Assembly (NCBI GenBank): GCA_037176905.1 | Contig: JBBBWG010011613.1 | Location: 1 to 20,529 of the forward strand | Direction of reading: 5' to 3' | Length of the DNA: 20,529 nucleotides | Source of the DNA: Azolla pinnata | Lineage: Eukaryota > Streptophyta > Polypodiopsida > Salviniales > Salviniaceae | Shown here: piece after piece, positions 8,950 through 18,724 of the stretch | Layout of the letters: each line of letters begins with the position of its first letter | How positions within the stretch are numbered: position 1 is the stretch's first letter | Made by a program: the position numbers and the translations under genes | Notes under the pieces: generated by a model | The model's input: only the letters and a program-made list of their open reading frames with translations | What the model was told of the DNA's origin: nothing | Databases searched by the model: none

Positions 8950-9214
8950 TTGTCGTCGCTGAGACAAACTGCTCTGACTAGACCTGAGGGCATCGACGAA
9001 TCCTTTTCGGACGGCATGCGCAGGGGAAATGTGGGTGATCGAATTATGGAACGGCAGCGGTTCTCATCACCTGTGCAGGTGAACCGAAACATTAATAAAA
9101 CAGACCGTGATCCCGATCGGATGGATCGTTCACGAGGCCTGGGATCTGGCTCTCGCGAGGCTGCGAGAGCAGAAAAAAAGTCCACACTGGCATGTGCTCG
9201 ACCAGAGGCTTCTG
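8950..9214 (+). CDS. Possible orphan exon, Arg/Asp/Ser-rich
   Basis: An open frame with balanced composition runs through this stretch, including GNVGDRIMERQRFSSPVQVN and SRGLGSGSREAARAEKKST. It is bounded on the left by a pyrimidine-rich stretch and an AG near 8982 (TCTGACTAG) and on the right by a near-consensus donor, CTGCA|GTAAGTTA, at 9214/9215. The frame has no ATG at its start; the first codon of the open stretch is a TTG. I recognise no domain and cannot connect it to other exons. It may belong to a gene whose other exons are not recognisable or are outside the window. Confidence 0.25.
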
Positions 9215-9219
9215 CAGTA

Positions 9220-10430
9220 AGTTATACGCTCGCGTCGCTTAAAAGTCGGTCAACCAGAGCCACACTCGTGGGCTGACACTTGCATCGGGTGTTCTTTTGA
9301 CACTGGTCGAGGTACTTCCGGAAGTATCCCAAAGGAACAGAACAGGAAGCCCTTTTGTCCGAAGCTTTTGTATGATTCTGTCGAAATTAGAGCCGCTAAA
9401 TTTTAGTGAGGTCCTTCGCATTGATTTGAATTTGTAATCCTCCCCCCCGTAAAGACGTGTTCGTCAGAACGATAAAATTTGGCCTTGACGACAAATCATA
9501 CGTGTGCAAAGCCGAAAAAGCCAAGTAAGATACTCGCCTCTTGATCACAGAAACATGAATGCAGAAAGAAAAAGAGAAAACCGTTAAGACTAATAAGATG
9601 GTAAAACAACACTAACTACGATTAATCGGTGATAAATAGCATTGAAACAAACACCATCTAAACACACGAAAGAGACTTATGTCTGGTCCTATTTGCCCTG
9701 TTCATTATAGAAGCTAACACACCTGATTTTGCACTATTAGGAAACATGTTAATACGATAGACAAATTGTATAGAATCACTTCTTCTGTTTGAGGAAAAGC
9801 ATGAAACAGAAGAGAAAACAAAATTTGTCCTTGAATTTATGGCAAAGAACTCTTGGTGATTGTTGATTCTTTTGAGCAATGATAACATTTCCAAGACCAC
9901 CCTCCTTGTGAGATTTCTGTTTCGAACGACTACGAGAATCTCGCCCGATAATTTCAAAAGATGCTTGAGTTTGAAATCATTTAAAGCAATCGGCAATTAG
10001 TACCCTACAGATATGTGAAGCAATTCTAATGCCCCCATTAGCTTCGGATGTGGTGCTCAAATGTATAATAAGTTAATAACTATACTTCCAGAAGGTACTT
10101 AGTTCTTGTATAAAAACTGGCAAAAGAAGAAAAAAAAATCATTTGTTTCAAGCCATGGATATATATAGAGTTGGCAAGTTAACGACTTAACGCCGAGAAT
10201 GCTGCTTATCAAGTTCTCGATTTGTGTCAACCATGTGCGCAAACATTCAACAAAGCTCGATCGCAACATTGACCACAACACATGAAAAGAAAAAGAGCAG
10301 AGATATAACCATTGCATACGGGATAATGCGAGTTGGATCGAACGCTCGGCCAAGACCGTAGGAAACAAATAACCAGTTCCTCAATTCGATCCCCATTAAA
10401 AATCGCACAATCTTACAATCCAACGATCTA
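9220..10430. other. Intergenic DNA upstream of SKIP35
   Basis: No supported gene. A 112-codon minus-strand frame (9996-9658) and a 111-codon plus frame (10333-10668) show no recognisable domain. A TATATATAG sequence near 10158-10166 is a possible TATA element for SKIP35, but it lies 1.2 kb before the ATG. Confidence 0.45.
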
Positions 10431-10751
10431 CGGGATTGAAGGTTCCCCCCGAATGGTTCCACCCGACGCACAGGCGCGGATCGGATTCGACGCGACGGAG
10501 ATTCCGCACGGAGGGAATCCCGAAAGCGCCGCCGACACGGATCTCGGCCGCAGATTCGTCGTCCGGAGATTCCAGGCGCGATCTCGGATTCCCCCCCAAA
10601 GATTCCAGATCGCTTCGGGAGGTTCTGTGCTGGGCTTTGATCTCTCTTTGGGTTCCATGGGAGCTTGAGAGACATTTGCTCTTCTTCATCTTCTTCTTCT
10701 TCTTCTTCTTCCTGCTTCTTCTTCCTTTGCTTGCTGAGGTCTTCTGCTCCA

Positions 10752-10781
10752 CCATAGCCATAGCCATAGCCATAGCCATAT
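10752..10781 (+). repeat. (CCATAG)n hexamer repeat
   Basis: About five CCATAG hexamers, ending in CCATATGG. Confidence 0.9.
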
Positions 10782-11314
10782 GGTCTATTGCTTCACAGAA
10801 GAAGAAGACGGGAAGAAAGGAAGAGAAAAAAGCCGAGAGCTCTTTCTCTGTCTCTGTGACCCACCACCGCGATGACATTCGCCCACATCATCTCCTCCTC
10901 CTCTTCGTCTTCGTCGTCTTCTTCTTCGTCGTCGTCGTCTTCTTCGTCTTTTGATTGATCTGCCCCTCGCCTCCGATTGCAGACGATCCCTGCGCAAAGC
11001 AGGCAAGGGAAAACCCTAACCTCCGACTGCTTCCCCTACCGCAGATTCGTGCTCGTCTTTGGTTCCCAAAGCGCAGACCGATGGGCTGCTCCCTTCCTTA
11101 GCTGCGGAGGCGGAGGCGGAGGCGAAGGCTGGGCACAAAGTATGCGATCTCTGCAGAATTGTGCATCGCCCCCATCGTCACCCATCGCTGCCAGTGTCGT
11201 CACAACACTCGGAGTGCCCCCATATCATCGCCCTCCTCCCCGTCGGCATCGGCCTCTTATCGCCATATTCATCATGTCAGGAGCTTAAAACGTTCCCTTA
11301 CATCTGATTCCGAC

Positions 11315-11329
11315 ATGGCTTCAATCTAA
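11315..11329 (+). promoter_or_regulatory. Short upstream ORF (MASI-stop) in the SKIP35 leader
   Basis: ATG GCT TCA ATC TAA lies 77 nt before the main ATG and in a different frame. If the leader is transcribed through here, ribosomes would meet this four-residue frame first. The context (GACATGG) has G at +4. Confidence 0.45.
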
Positions 11330-11406
11330 ATCTCCAACAGCAGCAGCAGCACAACCAGCAACAGCAACGACAGCAAGAAGAGAGGCAACAGAAGTTCCGT
11401 TCTACC

Positions 11407-14400
11407 ATGGAAGGGGTCGTCCCCATGGAAGAGGACGAAGTGCTGCCGATGGTGAAGAACTCGCTGGCGAGCGGGCTACAATCCGAATCCACAACAAGCT
11501 TTCAAGTCGAGGATTCCTTCGCGGAGGTGCAGGAGGAATGCAAGTGTATGTCGGAAGAGTGGTGCTGTGGGCACGAGCAGGTGAGTGTGTCGAAATCCAG
11601 GGGAAAAACAAGGGGAAGAGAGGCGAGACCTCTCGGTGTGAAGCGCTACGAATTGAAGCGGGATAAGGTGGAGATTGGGAGGTCCTTTCAGCTTGCGGTG
11701 GGTGCCCACGATTGGAGTCTTGCAGAGAGCTTGATTCCTCTAGCCGATGTGCAGAGGCTCAACGATGGGCTTTGCATCGCCCTCGATTCGGTCTGGTTCT
11801 TGTGTACCGATGATGAGCTCGAGGGCGCCACGAAGCTCATCGAGAAGCTCATCGAGGCGGGTGCCCAAGACTTCACACGAGCAGCTCTCCGGACATCTTT
11901 CCTTGCTTCGTGCGTCTCAGCGTGCCGGAGCCGCACCATGAGCCTCGCCGATACTGTCACCGTCATGGCTCAAAGGTAATGCGAGAGTGCCTTTTTCATC
12001 TTTTTCTATCGGATCATTTTGTCTCTGCATCTCTCTGGTCAAGATATCATACTGTATCTTGCTCTTTATTAATCCGAGGTATGTTGATCTATGTCCCACG
12101 GAGGTATGCACGAAAGTGTACGAGCAATCAAACAATGCTTGTATATTTGAGGTCAAATTACTATGAGAGTGTTTGGAAATCGAACTAGGAAAGTGAATGT
12201 CAGATTGAAGTTTGAGAGTAGATATGAAAGCCAATTACGAGCCTTTTAGGTGTTTGAACCTGTACTGTGAATCTTTCTTTAGAGTCTCCGTTATGGCTCA
12301 AAGGTAATGGAAGCGCGTCAAGCTAGAAATAATCGCATTTGCAAAAATGCATATGGTCCTCTTTATCCTAATGGATGTCACAATTGTGGGTCAAGGGTAT
12401 ATGAAAGTTCATGGAAGTAAAGGCATGCCTCCTTGATGACCTTACCACAATGGCTCAGTTAATGCAGAATTTTATGCTTTTCATTGTTGATGTATTTCTT
12501 ATGGAACAAACGTATGTGAAATTGCGGTGTGTTACCATCAATCAGGGCTCAAGTGTTGGTTGAGTAGAAAGTGTGAAAACTTAAGTCCAATGTGTATGTA
12601 AAATTTTTCTAATTTCCATGATTGATGACCAGCTTGTTTCTACTTATATCTTTGCATGTTGAGGACTCGAGAGCTTCGGTGTCTTGCAAAATTGACATCC
12701 AGCTCATGTACTGGAATTTCTAGAATCTCCAGATGTTTTTCTTTTTAGATATATGAAGTTCTTCTATTTTTCTGCTGGTTGACTCAAGTGGCCGAAAGAT
12801 AAGTGGCATTGTATCCAAAACTGATACAAATTCTTCACATCAATACATTAAGGGCTTCTATGTCATTCCTTAAAAAATTTGACATTTTCTTCATCATTGA
12901 CTCGTAACTCTCTTTTGCTTGGGTTGAAAGAAAGCTTCTTGAATACATTGTTCGTTTTCCTGCTTAACAGATCCAAATCGTGCAATAAGAGTAGAATCTG
13001 GAGATAAGTGATTCTAGAATCCCCTGTAGTTGAAAGTTTCAGAGATCTATCGTTGAGGGTATCTTCCTCACATCATGTGCCATGGAATCTTGTAGAATCT
13101 ATCATTGTTGGGAGATTCATTCTGCAATGTTAGCATGTCACAAGCTGCTAGGATCTATCCGTGAGGGTATCTTTGTTCAATTCTTATGTTTGGGCTTGCA
13201 GTGGAGAGCTATGACATATGCTGATAATGTCACCCTTGGTTTTGAGACCATATCCTAGAAGGTAAGTCCCTTACATCACGTGGCTTGCATTACAGTAGTA
13301 GAACTACAATCCTGGCTGGTGATGTCACTCTTGCTGGGTGGAATCCTTGCAATACCTAATGGCTCAAAATATATGAAAGCTGTCTACTTTGATTTGGTTC
13401 TTGTCCTTGTGATGGCCCAGAAGTATGTAAAATTGTTGTAAAATGTTTGTGAAAAGATTCTACTTTTCATGGGTCGATTGCTGATTTCATTTGGGAAATC
13501 TTTTCTTGTGGAAGTTTCACTAGCTGTCTTCGGTCCTCATGATAATCCTTGAGAGTCGGAAACTTTAACAGTCCCTCCTCAATATTCTGAAGCTTGAGGG
13601 AATCTATCTTTCTGCCCTTAAGCTTTCAAAACCTATTCTTCTGGTCTTGAAGTTCAGCGTCTATCCCTTTATTTCCCATATCTATTTCAAAAGCGTTGAC
13701 ATAAATATGGGCCATCTGAAGCTTTGAAAATCTATCCTCATCCTTATTATTCTTAAGCTTGCCAAATCAGTTCTTATGGGATGTTTTGAATTGGTCTTTA
13801 TTTCAAAAGCGTTGACATAGAAATGGGCCATCTGAAGCTTTGAAAATCTATCCTCATCCTTGCTATCTTAAGCTTGCCAAATCAGTTCTTATGGGATGTT
13901 TTGAAATCTTATAAAATATTTTCTTTAGAGATATTTAGACAGAAAATGAATTGGTCTTTATTTCAAAAGCGTTGACATAGAAATGGGCCATCTGAAGCTT
14001 TGAAAATCTATCCTCATCCTTGTTATCTCAAGCTTGCCAAATCAGTTCTTATGGGATGTTTTGAAAACGTATAAAATCTTTTCTTTTAGAGATATTTAGA
14101 CAGAAAATGAATTGGTCTTCTTTATTGAGTGCGTTCCCTTAATTTTTTTAAATAGATTGCGTGAGCGATTGCAAGAGTGCAGTGGAGATGAGTTGTTGAA
14201 AGCAGAGGCAGCAGCCAAAGTACAGAGGTTCACTGAATGGGCCTTGAAGTGTATCGGTTCGCATTCACAAGCTAGGAGAAGGGGCAATGGAGGAGATGAG
14301 ATAGTGGCATACAACTCGTTTGCAGAGTCACAATTGCAACTGAAAGTATTCAAGAGGTTTCTTGAGCTAGCAGGGAGCCGGCTTACAGGAAAGGATTACA

Positions 14401-16883
14401 CTGAGGCATTTGACGCAGCTTGTTTCCCATTGACCCTCTTTTCAACAGCTATTGATTCTGGTTGGGCGTCTGGTATAGCTGCCAGCGCAATGCAAGGTTT
14501 GCTGGGAATGCTTGTCGAAGGTGGGGCGGACAATGTGAATCAGTGTTTCCTTGAAGCTGCAAGATTTGGAAGTACTGAATTGGTTCGGATCCTTCTCCAG
14601 GTAGGTGGCATACAAAACTTGGCTTCTCTGTGTGCGCTTTCTAGAATTCATAAAGATGGAAGAGTGCAGTTGTGATGTCCTACGAATGAAGGGTGGAATT
14701 AACCTTTAGCAACCTAATTAAAGAGGAAAAATGAGGTGGATGTTTCAGCGTTACATGGGCTCCAAAGATTCTAATTCTGGTTGTGTATAGTAGGCTCAAA
14801 CTAGAGTCAAACACTTTGGAAAAATTTTATACAGCCACAAACAGAAAATTGATTCAGGCATACGTTCTAGGGAAACGAAACTGCTTCCTTTCTGGGCGAG
14901 ATGCCAGCATCAAATGCATTTTTACACAATAGAGATACTAAATAGAGTAGGCAAATAGCTTCCTTACTCCTCCAAGAAATTGGCTTTGTAGGTTCAGGCT
15001 CATATGCGCACGACATGTTAAAACACTTGTTTCAAAATATTCACGGTTTTTTCTATATCCACATGCCCCTTTGTCAGGTTCTCTTGGAAATGAGTAAGCT
15101 TCTTTATGTATGCATCCATTTCTTGTGAATTTTAGAGGGAGCTAGAAATCAGGACATCTAGTAATGAAGGCTTCCAACTCACATAAGCCTGTTTTCACTT
15201 GAATTTCATGTCCTTCGTTTCGGATGTGAATGTCGTCATTTTCTTTTGTGCCTTCTATATGTAATCGTACATTCCTGCGTTGCTCTTAGAGATATTAATA
15301 GAATCCTGCTTTGTGGGCATCAATAAAGGGTGGAAGGGATCTTGTTTCAAAAATCTAAATGCTGGTGAGGGTGTATCCTACGTATAAATTGAAGTGTGTT
15401 TTGGTGAGTCCGCCATGATACAAAGGGAGGTAGCCTCCTTGATCTTGCACCAGGTATATAAAATTTGCAACGGGTTTCTAGCCTCCGTGATGGTTCTCTT
15501 TTCTGGAGAATCATTTTGTGACTATCTATCTTGTCAACGTTCAGAAAGAAGATATACCTCTTAGCAACAAATCATGATTGTGTACATTCTGTCATCATGT
15601 CGGACATGAGTAAAACGAAACGAGTGATTTCAGTCAACCCAAGAGTGAGCCCAGGGAAGGCAAAAGCTTCACAGAATGTTTACTTGTCCATGCATGTATG
15701 CATGCATGCTTGCAAATATGTCTTATCTCAGATGATTGCGAGCTTTCAATCGAAAGGCTTCTGCGAGGCCTTTCTTAAAACAGGGAAACTTATATGCGAT
15801 TTAAGAGTCTGCATGCATATCATGGCCGCATCTCAGCCGAAACATTACAGGTTTGTGAGCTTTCAATACAAAGGCTGGCGCTAGACCTTTAGAAAGAGAA
15901 AAGGAGCCAAATAGGAGATTTAAGATGCTCGTATACGTATATATTCATATATGCAGTGCAATAGCGCATCATGCGCACGTGCCAGATTGCATGCGAGTTT
16001 TTCGAGGAGAAAGCTGCTGCCAGAGCTTCCGACTCTCACTTGTTGTTGTTATTATGTCGGGGTGTTCGGCCGTTCTGCCCAGATTGCGCAGAGGAACGGG
16101 ATCGAGGTGGACACGGAGCTGGCGCTGGGCTTTGCGTCGCACTACTGCAAGATCACGACGATGGAGTGCCTGGTGAACGACGGGAACGCGGTCTCGTTCC
16201 TGGGGCCGTTGATGAGGGCCTCGGACCGGGGATCGATGCAGGTGGTGAGGTGGTTTGTGGAGAGGGGGTGCAGGGACATGGAGCTGTGCCTGGCGCTGAC
16301 GGCAGCGGCGTCGAGCAGCCGAATCGAGGTGTGCGAGTACCTGCTGAAGCGCATTCCGCTGCATGTGCTTCGGGCGCTGAGCTTGGACATACTGAAGGCA
16401 GCGGGGGAGCGGAGCTCGGGGGGCTGGAGAGGGATCGCGTTCTTGCTCGAGTCGGACTTCTTGTGCAGCGCCGAAGCGACGTACTCGGTCGCCGATAGCA
16501 TGTCGAGGCTGGGTGAGGACGCGATCTCGCCCGAGCTCCGCAGCTTCTTCGCCGCCGAATGGTCGGAGGCTGCGTTTGCGCTGGGCCGTGCTGCGGGGCG
16601 CTCGCACCACGCCAATGCGATGCGCGCGATCCGCCGCGGCTCCTCCCCGCTCCTCCTCGCCGACCTCCCGATGCAGCTCCAGGTCGCCATCGCTTACTCC
16701 CCGCTCTACGCCGAGTGCTCCCGGGCCTCTGGGGCCTTGCTCTCCCAGCGCCTCCGCGGCCAGCTCGTCGAAGCTGCTTCCAAGCTCCACGGCTCCCTCC
16801 ACGCGGTCGAGCGCCTCGACAAGCCCCAGCTCCTGGCTGTCCTCGGCTCGCGGCTGCCCCCGTTCCTCCTCGCCCATCGCTGA
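11407..16883 (+). CDS. SKIP35: SKIP35, ankyrin-like SKP1-interacting protein (three exons)
   Basis: Coding exons are 11407-11975, 14156-14600 and 16083-16883, giving 604 residues, close to the size I recall for Arabidopsis SKIP35. Intron 1 is phase 2 (AAAG|GTAATG ... AAATAG|A) and splits Arg190. Intron 2 is phase 0 (CCAG|GTAGGT ... TGCCCAG|A). The start ACCATGG is a good plant context. The nearest upstream in-frame stop is at 11305, with no ATG between. Residues 1-90 are variable, with a Cys-rich patch (46-54) and a basic KSRGKTRGRE stretch. From residue 97 the family signature appears: HDWSLAESLIPLADVQRLND, DFTRAALRTSFLASCVSAC, SLADTVTVMAQR, then across the splice LRERLQEC. Later come KVQRFTEWALKCIG, GFASHYCKITTMECLV, RGCRDMELCLALTAA, LLSQRLRGQLVEA and the end PPFLLAHR. 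The middle and C-terminal parts are helical, ankyrin-like repeats. In Arabidopsis the family was named for interaction with an SKP1-like subunit of SCF ubiquitin ligases; no F-box is visible here. Retention of intron 1 gives an immediate stop. Exon 3 is far more GC-rich than exon 2. Confidence 0.95.
12283..12303 (+). other. Potential 21-nt microexon inside SKIP35 intron 1
   Basis: A 26-nt stretch at 12284-12309 matches the exon 1/intron 1 junction at 11956-11981 with two mismatches, including an identical donor CAAAG|GTAATG. It is directly preceded by a pyrimidine-rich acceptor ending CTTTCTTTAG at 12282. The enclosed 21 nt keep phase 2 on both sides. Inclusion would insert seven residues so that VTVMAQR is followed by VSVMAQR before LRERL. 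Whether it is ever spliced in is unknown. Confidence 0.45.
13683..14119 (+). repeat. 160-bp tandem repeat at the end of SKIP35 intron 1
   Basis: The marker TATTTCAAAAGCGTTGACAT begins at 13683, 13799 and 13959. TTGGTCTT occurs at 13791, 13951 and 14112, so the full unit is 160-161 bp. The first copy lacks about 45 bp (the ATAAAAT...TTTAGACAGAAAAT part). The two full copies are nearly identical and the array stops about 36 nt before the exon 2 acceptor. Confidence 0.95.
14601..16082 (+). other. SKIP35 intron 2 (1482 nt)
   Basis: GT-AG intron, phase 0. Readthrough from exon 2 would add 24 codons and stop at 14673-14675. It contains a CATGCATG tract near 15690-15710 and an unrecognised 117-codon frame (15531-15884) that I take as chance. 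Confidence 0.9.
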
Positions 16884-16988
16884 AACTCGGGGAGGAGAAT
16901 CGAGAAAGGCAAATCCGCAGGCTGTCGAAATAATCCATCATTCTACCCTAATAATACTCGCTTGACTTTGCCCCCGCAGCCGCAGGGG

Positions 16989-17020
<32 letters not shown>

Positions 17021-17200
17021 CTGTTGCTGGTGGTGATGGTGGTGGTGGTGATGGTGGTGATGGTGGTGGTGGTGGTGGTGGTGGTGGTGGTGGTGGTGGT
17101 GATGGGTGGGTAACTCGTTGGGCGCTTTCTCAAAAGCTCTGAAGAGTCGCATGTGTGAAGAAAACGAACAAATAAACGACAAGCGGAAAGCGAATCATGG
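16884..17200 (+). other. SKIP35 3' untranslated region (inferred)
   Basis: Follows the TGA at 16881-16883. It contains TGC and TGG microsatellites and a canonical AATAAA at 17171-17176, which would give a 3' UTR of roughly 310 nt. Earlier AATAAT variants near 16930 and 16951 are alternatives. Confidence 0.5.
16991..17103 (+). repeat. (TGC)n then (TGG)n microsatellite
   Basis: About ten CTG/TGC triplets are followed by roughly twenty-five TGG triplets with TGA interruptions. In the other direction it would read as poly-His or poly-Thr and poly-Gln, which is an artefact. Confidence 0.95.
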
Positions 17201-17640
17201 GTTTCTCTCGGAAGGGCTGCCGAATCTTTCTAGCCGGATGATGGGTGGTTATATATCTTCTTCTATGTATCTATGTATTGGCGCATGGAAAGCTCGTTCC
17301 GAGGTCTTTTGGTGTGCGAATCGGCACGGCAAATGCCTGGTGGTTCTCTCGATTCAGAAGCTGAATGGATGGAAGGAAGAGAGAGGGAGCTCCCTGTTTT
17401 AAGGATATGGTGCTTCTCCTTTTCCGTCAATCTATCAATCTATCTATATCTAATATGCAGGCATATACATATATATATATACATGACTGAATCGACGGGT
17501 ATTCCATTGCCTAGACATCGCATGGTAAAAAAGAGAAAAAAAAGAGACCTGTTTATTATGCTTTGCATTTGAAGTGGCAAGAGTAAATATTCTATCATTT
17601 ATATCCACAAAAATGGGTCACCGTGTTCTCGAGCTTTGTT
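17200..17640. other. Intergenic DNA after SKIP35
   Basis: No gene is seen. Contains a 12-bp perfect palindrome AGGGAGCTCCCT at 17384-17395, short ATCT repeats near 17429-17448 and an (AT)n run near 17466-17480. Confidence 0.5.
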
Positions 17641-17646
17641 TATTCG

Positions 17647-17842
17647 TCGGATTTTGATTGCGATTCTGCAATCTCCAATCAATCTAATCTTACATTCGTC
17701 TTATTGCTGGATTATACTGCTACTGTTCTTATTTTAGTTGCTGAGTCGGACTTTGCTGGCAATTCTGCAATCTCCAATCAATCTATCGTACATTCGTCTT
17801 ATTGCTGGATTATCCTGTTACTGTTTTCATTTTGGTTGCTGA
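17647..17842 (+). repeat. 98-bp tandem duplication
   Basis: The unit starting TCGGATTTTGATTGCGATTC (17647) is repeated, with mismatches, from 17745. Shared blocks include TTCTGCAATCTCCAATCAAT and TTCGTCTTATTGCTGGATTA. Confidence 0.9.
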
Positions 17843-17874
17843 TGGGGCTGGATATAAAGGCCTGTTTGATGAAC

Positions 17875-18030
17875 AGGCATAGCCATTTCTTATTGGATTT
17901 AATGGTACTATCTTCATTTTTTGTAGCTAATTTGGGGGGGATATAAATGAAGAGGCATAGCCATTTCTTATTGGATTTATAGTGGTGCTATCTTCATTTT
18001 TGTAGCTAATATGGTGTGGATACGAAGCCT
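17875..18030 (+). repeat. 78-bp tandem duplication
   Basis: AGGCATAGCCATTTCTTATT starts at 17875 and 17953. Shared blocks also include CTATCTTCATTTT and TGTAGCTAAT. It is a separate unit from the 98-bp pair just upstream. Confidence 0.9.
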
Positions 18031-18720
18031 GTTTGAGCAGGCATGTGTAACCATGCTGTTTTCTCTTCCTGATGAACATGTTCACAGCTGCAAGAGTGGA
18101 GAAAAAAGCAGAGATCATACTCTTCTTGTTGGTGCTTTGAAAGCCATTATTACTTTGCCCAGGTTTTGAATATGTTGATCTCTTGCTTCTACCGGTGCCA
18201 AAATGTCTCGGAATGGCTCGTGCGCCAGATTGTGAAAAAATCTTTGAGTTGACGGGAATGTAATGGTTTCGACGAGGTTTACTGTAAATTTGATGCGAGG
18301 CTTACTGTAAATTTGATGCTTATTTATTGCAAAATTTGTCATGTTTTAGCTGCTAATTACTGCTTGTTTGCTGGACATTTTAATGCTTATTTAGTGCGCG
18401 TTTGTTGCAAACCCACTGCATGTTTACAGACATGTAGCTATGTCTGGAATCCCATAGGGGTGTGGAAGGATCGATCACAACACCTTGGATGCTACAGATG
18501 ATGTCTTCTTGGCATCAGCTATATTCCGAGGGAGAAAAACAACCCCACAGCGAAGCTGTCTCTGCACAGTCGGCGCACGACTCGGATCCGATCATGGCGT
18601 GAAGAATTTGAAGGCTCTATCGATATTACAAGGGCAGGTACAAGGAAAAGATCGGGCGAGCTGAGAAAACCAAAAAGCCCAGTTTCGGCATTCGGGCCAT
18701 TTGGCATTACCGCCAAACGT
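18030..18720. other. Intergenic DNA
   Basis: No supported gene. A 17-bp string TACTGTAAATTTGATGC is repeated at 18280-18296 and 18303-18319 (23-bp period). Confidence 0.5.
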
Positions 18721-18724
18721 CCAA

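Larger units (their letters stand above)
10431..11406 (+). promoter_or_regulatory. Promoter and 5' leader region of SKIP35
   Basis: The stretch from about 10440 to 10660 is GC-rich. It is followed by a CTT tract (10681-10732), four to five CCATAG hexamers (10752-10781) and a CTT/CGT tract (10891-10951), as is common in plant leaders. A sequence CCTCCGATTGCAG ending near 10981 resembles a splice acceptor and may end a leader intron, though no matching donor was identified. A telo-box AAACCCTAA lies at 11011-11019. A CAG/CAA-rich tract (11335-11391) directly precedes the ATG. Confidence 0.5.
11976..14155 (+). other. SKIP35 intron 1 (2180 nt)
   Basis: GT-AG intron. In-frame readthrough stops at once (CAA AGG TAA). 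The first 1.5 kb contain several decayed copies of the exon 1/intron 1 junction, and the last 470 nt are tandem repeats of about 160 bp. No other gene is visible inside. Confidence 0.9.

Noticed and set aside
10247-10675. 142-codon minus-strand frame upstream of SKIP35
   Set aside because: Arg/Ser-rich in the GC-rich leader, with competing frames on the plus strand and no recognisable domain.
15531-15884. 117-codon frame in SKIP35 intron 2
   Set aside because: No domain and lies wholly inside an intron whose flanking exons join cleanly.
16943-17182. Poly-His/poly-Gln frame on the minus strand
   Set aside because: Translation of TGG and TGC microsatellites in the SKIP35 3' region.
17384-17395. 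AGGGAGCTCCCT resembling the 3' end of the miR319 family
   Set aside because: It is only a short palindrome; the rest of the mature sequence and a precursor hairpin are absent.
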